Below are positions 20,401-29,989 of a DNA stretch of 64,000 nt, one piece after another. The DNA lies in NCBI RefSeq assembly GCF_000521465.1, contig NZ_BAVR01000011.1:1-64000 (forward strand), read 5' to 3'. Numbering within the stretch: the stretch's first letter is position 1; each line of letters begins with the position of its first letter. The notes under the pieces are model-generated. The model made no database searches. It had not been told where the DNA came from and worked only from the letters and a program-made list of their open reading frames with translations. The position numbers were made by a program, and so were the translations under genes. This stretch comes from Acetivibrio straminisolvens JCM 21531. GTDB taxonomy: Bacteria; Bacillota; Clostridia; Acetivibrionales; Acetivibrionaceae.

Positions 20401-20452
20401 GAACCTAAACCCCGAATATGCTCCCACAAACGCATATTCAGGGTTTAGGTTC
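20401..20452 (+). terminator. Strong hairpin terminator after the Ycf46-like operon
   Basis: A 21-bp inverted repeat with a single mismatch: GAACCTAAACCCCGAATATGC pairs with the matching arm at 20432-20452 around a 10-base loop. The core resembles the hairpin at 14468-14503. From 20453 to 20783 I see no intact gene; one minus frame is protein-like around 20500-20620 but unassignable. Confidence 0.75.
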
Positions 20453-20783
20453 TTCAAAACCGTTTTAAAAAGTTGACCATCAGCAGACTTTCAGCAATCA
20501 TCGCTGGGTTCGAAATCAAAGGCAAACAATCGGATCTCTTTTCTCTTACACCCACTCAGGTATTCTTTCCATGAACGAAACAGCAGATTCACAGGAACAG
20601 GCATAAAAAAGCACCGCGAATTACATCCCAGGTAAATCGAAACGGTGGAATGCAAAATTTCAACGGTTTTAGCCTGCTTACCAAGTATATACGTTTAATC
20701 GAATAATATTAACAAATGGTGAAACAAGCTAAATTTGTTTTGAAACTATCCGCAGGCGGAAACATATCATTGTAGCAAACAAC

Positions 20784-21704
20784 CTATTTCACGGACTCCA
20801 CTCGGTATATAAGATTTGCAATCCTTTTAGCAAACTCTGACCATAATTGCTTTGGGAGATCATGTCCCATTCCCTCGAAGGTTACCAGCTCGGCGTTTGG
20901 AATTGCTTCCGCCGTGGCACGTCCTCCACTTACATCAATCATTTTATCATTTTCACCGTGAATAACAAGAGTTGGTATTTCAATAGAACGAAGTTGTTCT
21001 GTTCTATCACCGGATTTCATAACTGCCACAGCTTGGCGCAGCATACCCAATGGGTCATGGTCACGATCCCATGCAAGCCCTGCAATTTGGGCAGTAGCTT
21101 CTTCGTCTAAAGGATATTTGGGAGAACCAATAGCTTTACGTGATTTAATCTGCCAATCGATATAAGCTTGACGATCGTGATAAGGGGGTGAACCCAAATT
21201 TGCCAGCACTGAATAGTCAGGCTGCCCTACAGAGTTATTTCCAGTAGTGGACATGATAGAAGTCAGCGACCGAACCCTATGCGGAAACTCTATTGCTATT
21301 GTCTGGGCTATCATTCCACCCATTGATGCACCAATCAAATGTACACTATCATATCCAAGCGCATCCATAAGACCTGCCGTGTCTGCTGCCATGTCAGAAA
21401 GAGTGTAGGATACTGTAGAGTAATCACCGGATTGTATGGCTGTAAAATCCGGAACAGGTGCATCAAAAAAGTGAGTTGATAGTCCGGCATCTCTATTATC
21501 GAATCGAATTGGATGTAGACCGCGACTAGCCAGTTCTAAACAAAATCCTTCAGGCCAGTTAATCATCTGTGCACCGGCACCCATAATCAGGAAAACTGGC
21601 GGTAAAGTAGGATCACCAAAGCGCTGATACACCATCTTTATATTCGATGGTCCAACATTTTGTACACTTTCTTTGCCATGAACCCGGACATTATTTTTAT
21701 CCAT
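20784..21704 (-). CDS. Alpha/beta-hydrolase
   Basis: 306-residue alpha/beta-hydrolase. Nucleophile elbow GASMGGM (near residue 125), oxyanion region LIMGAGAQMINWPEGF, acid in HGENDKMIDV (near 255) and catalytic His in GMGHDLP (near 283). The closest types are 3-oxoadipate enol-lactonase-like esterases; the substrate is unknown. There is no signal peptide, so it is cytoplasmic. Ribosome site AGGAGG. It is monocistronic and has no anomaly. Confidence 0.88.
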   Translation of the reverse strand: MDKNNVRVHGKESVQNVGPSNIKMVYQRFGDPTLPPVFLIMGAGAQMINWPEGFCLELASRGLHPIRFDNRDAGLSTHFFDAPVPDFTAIQSGDYSTVSYTLSDMAADTAGLMDALGYDSVHLIGASMGGMIAQTIAIEFPHRVRSLTSIMSTTGNNSVGQPDYSVLANLGSPPYHDRQAYIDWQIKSRKAIGSPKYPLDEEATAQIAGLAWDRDHDPLGMLRQAVAVMKSGDRTEQLRSIEIPTLVIHGENDKMIDVSGGRATAEAIPNAELVTFEGMGHDLPKQLWSEFAKRIANLIYRVESVK

Positions 21705-22177
21705 TTCCCGTCCTCCTTATTATATTATTAAATAGATTGAGTAAAAAGCATGTAAGAATATTATATGAGTATACCCCAGAAATAAATAGTCTATAATATT
21801 TTTTTTAAATATGTTATGATTAAAGTGGGGGGAGGAAATGTATTTCTCTTTAGTTAATAATGCAACAATTGACTTCTTCCGTTATTTTATAGTACTTGCC
21901 GATTCACTTTTGTGATATGTAAAATCAGTTTTCATAATAAAGTTTCTATAATCCCGGCTTGTCTGCCTCTTGATTTATCTAATATGTCAACTCAACCCTG
22001 CATTTTGCAGGATCAAACGTTCTTAAAAATTACACCTTCGATATATTTTCATGCACTTATTTTGTAGGTACGAACAGGTAATTCGGATATAATCCATCAA
22101 ACCCAGCAATATCAAGGTTTACATCCTTGTAATCAATACCACGCACTCCACATGCGTCGGGTGAAGTGAGTAAGGTT
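21705..22177. other. Gene-free stretch with a short protein-like fragment
   Basis: No complete gene. On the minus strand, directly after the permease stop, a frame reads GIDYKDVNLDIAGFDGLYPN followed by YLFVPTK and a stop near 22062. It looks like the C-terminus of some protein, but I cannot name it. A GGGGGGAGG sequence at 21828-21836 on the plus strand precedes an ATG without a lasting frame. The rest is AT-rich. Confidence 0.35.
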
Positions 22178-22987
22178 TTAAAGGTGCATGTCTCTTTTTT
22201 TATATATTTTATATGAAGCCAAGGAGCAGATAATAATGGTCAATACACCAATCAGCCATTCTTCCCTAGATATACCTTCTGTCATTAATTTTTGTGTTTT
22301 GACCCAGTCCATTGGCGAGAAGTACGATAGGAAACTTAATTCTTTAACTATTACACTCATAATTCCTAAAATGAATGTGCCAAAAACAATGGCAATTACA
22401 ACACCAGATGAACCTTTGCTGCTTCTTAGCAAAGAGGATAGCAGTGTTCCCAAGCTAATAAAAATAAGACCAACATAGAAGATAGAACTATATAATATTC
22501 CTACTTCTTTTATACTTTCCGTGAAATTATACTCACTAAAGGATAGATACCCAACTACTGTTATAATACTAAGAGCGACTAGCAGGAAAAGGAATAAAAG
22601 AATATTTGCCAACACTTTTTGTATAAATATCTCGCTTCGTGAGATTGGTTTGCTATATAAAAATTCAATGGTCCCTTCTGTTTCTTCTTTTACTAGAGAA
22701 TTTACAGCCATTTGCGTAACAAACACCATTATAGCCAGAGTTATATACTGAAGCGCATAGCCAAAGTAATTCGTTATCACTGTAAAATCCATAAGCTCGC
22801 TTAATCCTAGCGCTTCCAGCAGTGCCGGATCTATCCCCTCCATCTTTGCTCCGGCAAGTTCTTTCATAGACTCTGTTTGCATTGAAGGGAAAAAGGCAAG
22901 GAGCATAAAGGCAATACTACAAAGAGCTATCGTCCATTTTAAAGTACTTTTCGAGGTATTTTTTAATTCCAGTCGAAAAACATTCAT
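22178..22987 (-). CDS. ABC-2 type transporter permease
   Basis: 269-residue membrane protein with six hydrophobic segments (for example ALCSIAFMLLAFF and VVIAIVFGTFILGIMSVIV). A conserved cytoplasmic stretch reads EGTIEFLYSKPISRSEIF, typical of ABC-2 exporter permeases. It follows the ATPase gene within three bases. Such pairs export peptides, lipids or drugs. The substrate is not evident. Confidence 0.85.
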   Translation of the reverse strand: MNVFRLELKNTSKSTLKWTIALCSIAFMLLAFFPSMQTESMKELAGAKMEGIDPALLEALGLSELMDFTVITNYFGYALQYITLAIMVFVTQMAVNSLVKEETEGTIEFLYSKPISRSEIFIQKVLANILLFLFLLVALSIITVVGYLSFSEYNFTESIKEVGILYSSIFYVGLIFISLGTLLSSLLRSSKGSSGVVIAIVFGTFILGIMSVIVKELSFLSYFSPMDWVKTQKLMTEGISREEWLIGVLTIIICSLASYKIYKKRDMHL

Positions 22988-22989
22988 TG

Positions 22990-23855
22990 CTATTCCTCCA
23001 TTCCATAAAGATTCATAAAACGTTCTTCCAGGCTTTCATTGTTAACCGTGAAATCATCCGGGCTAGCTTCCTGTAATAACTTAAGCAAAAGAGCACTATC
23101 ACCTTTATAACGGAAAGTCCGTTTCACTTCCCCTTGTTCCAGAATTCCATTGAGGGGTGAATTATGTCCTTTCCGCCGATGGTCGTTATTATTTTGTGAG
23201 GATGACGCATTTCCTTTAAATCAGTTATTGCAAGGATTTTCCCCTGTTTAATAAAAGCAACCCTGTGGCAATATTCCTGTACTTCACCAAGATTATGACT
23301 CGACAAAAGGATAGAAGCTCCATTTGCGGACTGATTCTTAAGTTCAGCAAATAATCGTTTCTGCATCATGGGATCAAGTCCATTAGTCGGTTCATCTAAT
23401 ATCAAAACTTTCGGTTTTGCTGCTAACGCACAAATAATTGCTGCTTTTTTCTTATTTCCCGTAGATAGCTCATAAAATTTCTTAGAGTTATTCAGTTCAA
23501 AAAGATTGCATAACCGCTCTGCTTCTTTATCATGGGATCCATCGTAGAAATCGTTGCTTACCCTAATTAATTCTTTTACTGTCATGTCCCCATAAAATCT
23601 AACATCACTAGGAACATATCCCGTAAACTTTTTTATCTCGTGGCTTTCCTTAACAACATCCTTTCCACAAATTGTAGCATTACCGCCATTGGGAAAAATG
23701 AAATTGAGGAGTATTCGTATTGTAGTTGATTTTCCTGCCCCATTTGGTCCAACGAATCCTAATATTTCGCCTTTCTTTACCGAAAATGATACATTTTCAA
23801 TACCAAGATGTTTTCCGTAATACTTTTTCAAGTTGGTTACTTGAATAATGTCCAT
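22990..23855 (-). CDS. ABC transporter ATP-binding protein, frameshifted
   Basis: ATPase of an ABC-2 exporter. Walker A GPNGAGKSTTIR (near 37), a modified signature YELSTGNKKKAAI, Walker B VLILDEPTNGLDP and H-loop LLSSHNLGE. The frame stops at 23124, but one more C in the four-C run (G-run 23154-23157) continues it into GILEQGEVKRTFRYKG and on to LEERFMNLYGMEE, the normal C-terminus, ending at 22990 beside the permease start. ATPase and permease form one operon. Confidence 0.88.
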
Positions 23856-24220
23856 TACCTTACCTCCTAAACTATATCTCCTAACCGCAATAAATCAATA
23901 AAAAATTGTACTGGCGTCCAAAAGTCAATCACAATCGAATTTGCAGGATTTATAATTCCAAATGCCAGATAGAAAAAGCAAAGGCTATAAAATATATACA
24001 TCCCGTAGTTTTCACATCAAACATTAGCAAGTATAAGTCTTTCCATAATTCCTCTTAGGTAAGCAAGCAACTTCCGCATTTCGGAGTTTTCAAAGTAACA
24101 CCTCCCCATATTTTTCAACACCTTATATAAAGAGCATATTTTAAAAGAAAGCCTTTTACAACTAATTACATCTAAGGTGCATTATCTAGTAGCTGCTAAG
24201 TTGCCGTTGAAGCTGCCAAA
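23856..24220. other. Gene-free stretch
   Basis: AT-rich DNA without a complete gene. A minus frame beginning near 24100 after a GGGGAGGTG site encodes a few Cys-containing residues before a stop, then a hydrophobic segment; it could be a decayed small membrane protein. The promoter for the ABC exporter is probably near 23900. Confidence 0.35.
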
Positions 24221-24255
24221 ATAATCAAAAGACCCGAACTGGGTCTTTTGATTAT
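24221..24255. terminator. Perfect 15-bp hairpin, bidirectional terminator
   Basis: ATAATCAAAAGACCC pairs perfectly with GGGTCTTTTGATTAT around the loop GAACT. A and T tracts flank both sides of the GC core, so it can terminate in either direction. It directly follows the flagellin fragment on the minus strand. Confidence 0.85.
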
Positions 24256-24285
24256 TCACTGCCTATGTTTCATCCTGACTAGCCT

Positions 24286-24723
24286 CTAGGAAGCCCTGAG
24301 CAGATGCAGTACCATTTTCGGTTGTTTTCTTGCCTGAGACAGCATAGCTATTGAAGCCTTGCTGAGAATACTGCTCCTCGAAATACTAATTATTTCTTTT
24401 GCACAGACAGCATCACGTATTCTGGCTTCACTGCTTATAGTATTCTCGGAGTCTAAATTGCTAATATCAAGAGCATGTTCCAATCGGTTTTGCATCGCAC
24501 CCAGCCGAGAACGAAACCCGGAAACAATACTTATTCCTGAATCAAACTGTTCGATAGCCAACGAAGGCTGATTAATAAGGTCAACTTTTGAAATTCCGAT
24601 TGAACTGCTCCTCATATCGGCCAAATCTATGTACAGAGTGTTACCGCTATTTGCTCCAACTTGCATACTCAGCCTTGACGATTGTCCGTTTTCCGACGGA
24701 AAAACTTCGTCAAAACCTGACAA
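24286..24723 (-). pseudogene. Orphan flagellin C-terminal fragment
   Basis: The sequence aligns with the C-terminal D1/D0 part of flagellin: LSMQVGANSGNTLYIDLADM, then RSRLGAMQNRLEHALD, ARIRDAVCAKEI and a final helix ending KMVLHLLRAS. The whole N-terminal coiled domain and the central region are missing, and an in-frame stop precedes the fragment. Several conserved positions are changed (VDMAKE is VCAKEI). No flagellar genes are nearby. It is a relic of a deleted or duplicated flagellin gene that kept its terminator. Confidence 0.8.
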
Positions 24724-24862
24724 AGTTTATGCTAATCTAGACTAGGGGTGTTTTTTATACCAAGAACGCTATTAGGTAATTGAATCCCGCTTAAACTGAA
24801 CCATCCGGTCTTCAATTGCAGATATCGTACTTGTATTATGACTAGACACCAACTCATGAATG

Positions 24863-25698
24863 TTATAACAGTTTAAGCTCTTTATCATTATCCTGTCCTA
24901 TTATCTGGTTTATAAAATCAACTACATTGTCAGAACAAAAATAATCTTCGTGAGCAATATCATCGAATATTTTTATTTTCGGATTTTTGAAACTGCATGA
25001 AAGTTTTCTTGTAAAGAAAAACTTAAAACTTTATCACCGGTAGATCCAATAATATAAACCGGACATTCTACATTTTCAGCATATTCTGCAGTACGTATAT
25101 TATTTGAAATAAATACCTTTAACGGTCCCCAAAATACGGGAATGATTTTATTATATAAATCCGAAACATCTCTGTATCCTGCAACGATAAGCAAAAAGTG
25201 ACATTCCCTGACACTTGCCAGATATGTTGCGATTCCTGCTCCGTAACTATGTCCGATTATTATGATCTCACTATCGGGATAGTGATTCCTTGTCCATTCA
25301 TATAAGCCCTCAGCAGATTTCTTCATCGTTTTTAAATTTATTTTACCGCTGCTATCCTGGGTTCCGTAATAATCTACTGAAATAAACGGGTAATCAAATT
25401 TAGTGGAATATTTTCCAACAGAATTATATGCAATATAATTAGAACCTCCAAAAAACAATATAACTTTATTGTTATTTTTTGAATCAAGGTTATTGCCATA
25501 ACCTGTTAATGTTTCTTTAAACTTAATAAATTGCGGAGTACAAGAAATATCTGTCATCTTTTTTGCGTTTTTATAAAATGAATAGCTTATTGTTTGCATA
25601 ATAAAATTGCATCCAAACCCTGCTATTAAGAACCACATTATGATCTTTAATAAACTCCTAATAATATCCATCTTTTTCTCCATTTTGTATTTCCTCAT
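24863..25698 (-). CDS. Membrane-anchored alpha/beta-hydrolase, frameshifted
   Basis: About 278 residues. One N-terminal membrane helix (IIMWFLIAGFGCNFIM) is followed by an alpha/beta-hydrolase domain with nucleophile elbow IIGHSYGAG (near residue 150) and acid site IIGSTGDKVL. The frame as read stops before the catalytic His. One more A in the run 24984-24988 extends it into SKNPKIKIFDDIAHEDYF, which supplies the His, and ends at 24863. That restored residue supports treating the break as an error. Substrate unknown. Confidence 0.78.
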
Positions 25699-25798
25699 AT
25701 TTCTTATATCAAATAGCTACATTTTTGTCAATTTTGCTTATATAGGATGTCTGCCGCATTACTCTTAAAATATGTACGTCTGAAATCTAAATGAAGGA

Positions 25799-26545
25799 TC
25801 ATCTCCTACCATTTCGCAGGGAAAATCCGCTCTTAGCTTTTGGCAATAAAATATCTTGAAATGCCTTATCATGCTCTATAAGGAAAGATTCTTCAAATCC
25901 TTTTTCCGTATTACCGATAAAATACGACTTTATATATTTTATTGTATCTGACGGAGCTTCTAAAATGGTTTCACCGATTTCAATTGCACGCCGTAATAGG
26001 TCAGAACTATTTGTAATTTCGCTCACTAATCCAATACGTAATGCCTCTTTTGCATCAATTTTACGACCTGTTAGGCAGAGTTCTCGCGCTATACCGTCTT
26101 TAACTATCCACCTTAGAGGAGTATAAAGCGGAGGTGCGCCAAATTTTACCTCCGGATGCCCAAATATTGCAGAATCGGAACATATCCGTATATCACAAAG
26201 GGTTGCCAAATCAAATCCTCCACCCATTGCCGCTCCGTTTATAGCAGCAATTGTTGGTTTTGAAAATTTCCAAATATCCCTGTGATATTTTGAGGAAGAT
26301 TTAAAAAGTTCATCAAATATAGAAGGATTATTAAACTCATTTAAATCGAACCCGGCTGAAAACGAACTACCTGCTCCGGTAAATATTACAACATTTATAT
26401 CTGATGACTGCTCCAATTTGCACAAACAATCAGAGATCTCAATTCTCATCTGAATGTTTATAGCATTTCGTTTTTCAGGGCGATTTAAAGTAATTAACCC
26501 TATGCCGTCTTTCGCCTGTCTGTACTGAATAGTGCTATATTCCAT
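25799..26545 (-). CDS. Enoyl-CoA hydratase/isomerase family protein
   Basis: 248-residue crotonase-fold protein. Family blocks: LITLNRPEKRNAIN, the oxyanion-hole strand FTGAGSSFSAGFDL, and AAINGAAMGGGFDLATLCDI. Position of the usual catalytic Glu pair: one is present in FGHPEVKFGAPP and the other is replaced, so the reaction could be hydration, isomerisation or hydrolysis. Ribosome site GGAGGT. It stands alone with no fatty-acid or butyrate genes nearby, which makes the pathway unclear. Confidence 0.85.
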   Translation of the reverse strand: MEYSTIQYRQAKDGIGLITLNRPEKRNAINIQMRIEISDCLCKLEQSSDINVVIFTGAGSSFSAGFDLNEFNNPSIFDELFKSSSKYHRDIWKFSKPTIAAINGAAMGGGFDLATLCDIRICSDSAIFGHPEVKFGAPPLYTPLRWIVKDGIARELCLTGRKIDAKEALRIGLVSEITNSSDLLRRAIEIGETILEAPSDTIKYIKSYFIGNTEKGFEESFLIEHDKAFQDILLPKAKSGFSLRNGRR

Positions 26546-26723
26546 TCTGTACCTCCATCTTTTTATATGTTCTGTGTGTTTTTTATCAATTCATTCGTTG
26601 TTAAGACGCTGATAAATCTCATCGCCTAGGTAATTAAAATTGCTTAGTGAAGCTGTTCAGCCTAATTGTGCCTACATTATTTAAAACATTCATGTGTCCT
26701 ATCTACCAAACAACAACTTACTA

Positions 26724-27395
26724 TTATTTAATAGCAACAATAACAGAAAATTTATGATAAGAATACAAACATTTCACCTCTGAAAAATTACATTTATATA
26801 ACATCTCAATCTCTGTTTCAACCGAGCATTCGTTATCTAATTTTCTGCGTTCTTTCCACAGTTCAATATCTCGATCCGTTAATCCGCAATTTAATAATTG
26901 CTTTTCCCAATATAAATCACACCACTTATTCATATTGGTTGTTCCTGCGCAAAACTGATCATAATTAACGAACACTCCACCTATTGGCAGCTTATTGTAA
27001 ATGTTCTTGAACAATTCTTCTTTTTGCATATCTTCTAAATGGTGGATTGATAATGCTGATATAATAGCATCAAAATTTCCCTCCGGAAGCTCCTTAGAAT
27101 AATCTAATATTTTATGTTGTATTCTATCAATTCCAGCAAATCTTTTTCTTGAGATTTCCAACATTTCATCTGCAATATCAACTAATACATATTCCGCTGA
27201 TTGACATTCTTTATACCAATAATATGTAAGCAGTCCTGTTCCGGCTCCCAAATCCAACACACGACTAGGGGTATTAATATTGGAAATAATTAGTTTAGTA
27301 GTATTTTCATAATAATCATCAAAGCAAGGAATGAACTTTCTACGATTACAATCATACTCTTTAGCAATCAAATTGAATTGTTCTTCTAAAGTCAT
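26724..27395 (-). CDS. Class I SAM-dependent methyltransferase
   Basis: 223-residue Rossmann methyltransferase. Motif I VLDLGAGTGLLTYYW (near 45-58), acidic residue after beta-2 in VLVDIADEMLE, and motif IV region FDAIISALSIHHLED. It resembles small-molecule methyltransferases of the ubiE/tellurite type. Substrate unknown. Ribosome site AGGAGG. Monocistronic. Confidence 0.87.
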   Translation of the reverse strand: MTLEEQFNLIAKEYDCNRRKFIPCFDDYYENTTKLIISNINTPSRVLDLGAGTGLLTYYWYKECQSAEYVLVDIADEMLEISRKRFAGIDRIQHKILDYSKELPEGNFDAIISALSIHHLEDMQKEELFKNIYNKLPIGGVFVNYDQFCAGTTNMNKWCDLYWEKQLLNCGLTDRDIELWKERRKLDNECSVETEIEMLYKCNFSEVKCLYSYHKFSVIVAIK

Positions 27396-27896
27396 AATTT
27401 CCCCTCCTAAGTTTATTAGAAATACGTCCGGTTCAATAAATGAGAATTTTATCTGACATCCTTTCTTATTTTATTTATTATCTCAGATTATTTTCCAAAT
27501 TGCCAACACTTTAAATTATCGAACCTCCTTTTTGAGTCCAATTAACCGGAAATTATCTTAATGTGAACACCCTACATTTTCCAGTTTAGTATACCACATC
27601 TTATGGTGCAGGGTATAATTATTTTCTTTCATTTTAATTTTAATTTAATTCAGAAGATCCAGTATGTGAAACGTTTGAGGAAATTTGACGAATCCGGCAA
27701 GCTATGCAGAAGTTTTTTCTCTTTAAATTCACCTGTGGTAAAGGTTTATACTTTTAATAAAATAAAAGCAAGGATATTCATTAAAAATTGAAAGGAATAA
27801 CGAGATTTAGAGTATAAAGGTTACATTATTATGGAAATTTTAATAAAGATATTTTGAAATTTGACGTTTACAAACATATCGGCCAACATTTGAGAA
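27396..27896. other. Gene-free AT-rich stretch
   Basis: Five hundred bases of very AT-rich sequence. A 62-codon plus frame at 27603-27791 has no ribosome site and a composition like its surroundings, so I do not call it. There may be promoters for the methyltransferase gene near 27430-27500. Confidence 0.5.
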
Positions 27897-28304
27897 TTAA
27901 GTTCTGGAGTTATAGTCTGAATTGATTTCAATCAACCCATTACCATTAACGCAATAGAAATATATAAATGCTAGAATGATTCCAACTGTTCCATATATAG
28001 CATCCACTATATCTACAGTATTAATAAAGCCCAATAATGTCTCGCAAATTAAATTAGCCACAATCATAAATGAACCCAAAACAATTACAAAACGAAATCT
28101 CACTGCGGATGTCAGCCACAAAGAACCTATTACAAGGTAAGCCAAGAGACTTAATGAAAAATTTGTTATATGAGATGTTATTTCAGTATTTATTACTAAA
28201 AAATTACTGTTAATAACGTTCAGCCATCTTATAATAGTCAACACAAAACCAAAGCAAACTAATAGTAATTGTACAATCATATATGACTTTTTCATTTTAT
28301 ACAT
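27897..28304 (-). CDS. Small integral membrane protein
   Basis: About 135 residues starting MYKMKKSYM eight bases after GGAGG. Four hydrophobic segments: IVQLLLVCFGFVLTII, ITNFSLSLLAYLVIGSLWL, FVIVLGSFMIVANLI and IYGTVGIILAFIYFY. No family recognised. Its start lies 45 bases after the lipoprotein gene on the same strand, so it is probably the last gene of the operon that begins with the methyltransferase at 30541. Confidence 0.7.
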   Translation of the reverse strand: MYKMKKSYMIVQLLLVCFGFVLTIIRWLNVINSNFLVINTEITSHITNFSLSLLAYLVIGSLWLTSAVRFRFVIVLGSFMIVANLICETLLGFINTVDIVDAIYGTVGIILAFIYFYCVNGNGLIEINSDYNSRT

Positions 28305-28348
28305 ATATACTACACCTCCAAAGAACAATAAGCCGGAAAATCTTGCTT

Positions 28349-28801
28349 TCACTCAATTGTTTCCGCACCCATATCGGCAACATTCTCCACTTTTTTGACC
28401 ATAACCTTTCCCGTTGCATCTTTACCGGTGATTCTTATGTCATATTTGTCCGTTTCAGATACTGTTACAGTGAATAAACCTGACTTAAGGTTGTTTCCCG
28501 CATATGGTTCACTGCCGTTTTTGCCGCTGACCATAAAAGCAATTTCTCCGTCTTCACGAAAAACTTCAATCTGCAGCACATCACCCTTGTTAAGGGATAA
28601 TTCACACTTGCTTTTTGAGCTCCATTCCTTGAAATCCATTGCGAATCCTGTTCCATTCGGATTCTCAAGAATTACAATGCTGCCCTTTGGCAGGGAGCAA
28701 GCCGAAATCGCTATAATAATGACAATCACCTGAAGCAGAAAAATAATCGGGCACGTATTCTTAATCCTCCCTATTCTTCCATCTTGTTTTCTGAAAAGCA
28801 T
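28349..28801 (-). CDS. Putative lipoprotein
   Basis: About 150 residues from an ATG seven bases after AAGGAGG. A basic N-terminus and hydrophobic segment lead to a lipobox (IIAISAC), so the mature protein should be lipid-anchored outside the membrane. The remainder is beta-rich (VLQIEVFREDGEIAFMVSGK; FTVTVSETDKYDIRITGKD), suggesting a small beta-sandwich. Function unknown. Its start overlaps the end of the hydrolase gene upstream by 31 bases. Confidence 0.75.
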   Translation of the reverse strand: MLFRKQDGRIGRIKNTCPIIFLLQVIVIIIAISACSLPKGSIVILENPNGTGFAMDFKEWSSKSKCELSLNKGDVLQIEVFREDGEIAFMVSGKNGSEPYAGNNLKSGLFTVTVSETDKYDIRITGKDATGKVMVKKVENVADMGAETIE

Positions 28802-29976
28802 GACAATACCTCCTTTACAAACTTTTCCGGCTCGTTGATCCATGGACTGTGGCCGGAATGCTCAAACCATACAATTTCTTTATCGGGCGCATCCAGAACC
28901 TGCATATATTCCTCGACCAGCACTGTGGGTGCATTGACATCGTATCGGCCCAGGAAGAAATAGACAGGCACATCAAGTTTAGTGTAATCTGTTCTCATAT
29001 CGATGGTATAAAGCTGTTGGTACACATGATTATATGTGTTGATGATGCCACGGATAAAACTGATTTTATCAAGCAACCCATATTCGGAGGAACCGATGTC
29101 CCTAAAGGTGTTGTAGCCCGGATTGTGAATTTTGGGGTTATTTGCCATATAAGCACTGAGATAGTTCAGGTACACTGCACTTTTCCATGTTACGTCATCA
29201 CCGTAATAGGGTGGTTCACCATTTGCTATAAGCCGCTTAATAAGAGCAGTATTGCCTTTGGATTGTGCGATTTCCATGGCTTTTGCGTAATCTATCCGCT
29301 CGGTTTCGGCAAAGTCTATCATTTGCCCTGTACCGATCAATGCGTGATAGGACTCCGGGTACGTAGAGATAAGGAAAATCCCCAAAGCACTGCCCCATGA
29401 TTCACCCACCAGATAGATTTTTTCCTGGGAAAAGCGTTCCTTTAAATACTCCGTCAGAGCATAACCATCCTGAATATAGGTTTGGGCCGTAATGTTTTTC
29501 GTTTTCTCTGCATAATAGGACTTTCCGGAGCCAGGCTGATCCCAGTTGACAACAACAAAATGCTTTTCAAGCTCCGCAAGCTCATGCCTCACTGCTGCCA
29601 TCTGCGTACCGCCGGGACCTCCCGCCAGAAAGAGCAAAACGGGTGCGTTTTTGTCCCAACCTCTCAGACTTATCCATTGCTTCATTCCGTTCAGCTCAAG
29701 TTCTCTTAGCTCTGCAATGCTGTTTTTGGGTGTGTTTCCGTTTTCATCAACAATACGCGGAGTGGAAGCGGTAAGCTGAGAAAGGGTAACCAGTCCCGCA
29801 TTCAAAGCAATCGTCACCACAAAGAATATCATTGTTTTTCTCAGGCGAATAAGATGTTTGAGGCTGATCTTTTTCATCCTGCCCATAATGGCACAATAAG
29901 CCGTCCTAATCAAGAGTACTGCAAACGTAAAGACTGCCAACACAGTTAATATGAAAAATAGTATTGTCTGAATCAT
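28771..29976 (-). CDS. Membrane-anchored alpha/beta-hydrolase, proline iminopeptidase-like
   Basis: About 401 residues from the ATG at 29976 (GGAGG upstream). Two N-terminal membrane segments (ILFFILTVLAVFTFAVLLI; MIFFVVTIALNAGLVTLS) precede an alpha/beta-hydrolase domain: oxyanion FLAGGPGGTQM, nucleophile GESWGSALG, acid GRYDVNAPT and His SGHSPWINEPEKF. The GGPGG block is typical of prolyl aminopeptidase relatives. It probably acts at the membrane. It is second in the operon, 13 bases after the methyltransferase. Confidence 0.87.
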   Translation of the reverse strand: MIQTILFFILTVLAVFTFAVLLIRTAYCAIMGRMKKISLKHLIRLRKTMIFFVVTIALNAGLVTLSQLTASTPRIVDENGNTPKNSIAELRELELNGMKQWISLRGWDKNAPVLLFLAGGPGGTQMAAVRHELAELEKHFVVVNWDQPGSGKSYYAEKTKNITAQTYIQDGYALTEYLKERFSQEKIYLVGESWGSALGIFLISTYPESYHALIGTGQMIDFAETERIDYAKAMEIAQSKGNTALIKRLIANGEPPYYGDDVTWKSAVYLNYLSAYMANNPKIHNPGYNTFRDIGSSEYGLLDKISFIRGIINTYNHVYQQLYTIDMRTDYTKLDVPVYFFLGRYDVNAPTVLVEEYMQVLDAPDKEIVWFEHSGHSPWINEPEKFVKEVLSCFSENKMEE

Positions 29977-29989
29977 AAGTACACCTCCA

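Noticed and set aside
20500-20620. Minus frame with a transposase-like feel between the terminator and the alpha/beta-hydrolase
   Set aside because: No conserved transposase motif could be recognised.
22060-22177. Short protein-like minus frame after the ABC permease, ending in YLF-V-P-T-K
   Set aside because: Could be the tail of a real gene, but I could not identify a family or a start, so it is noted only within the gene-free stretch.
27603-27791. 62-codon plus frame in AT-rich DNA
   Set aside because: No ribosome site and no protein-like pattern.
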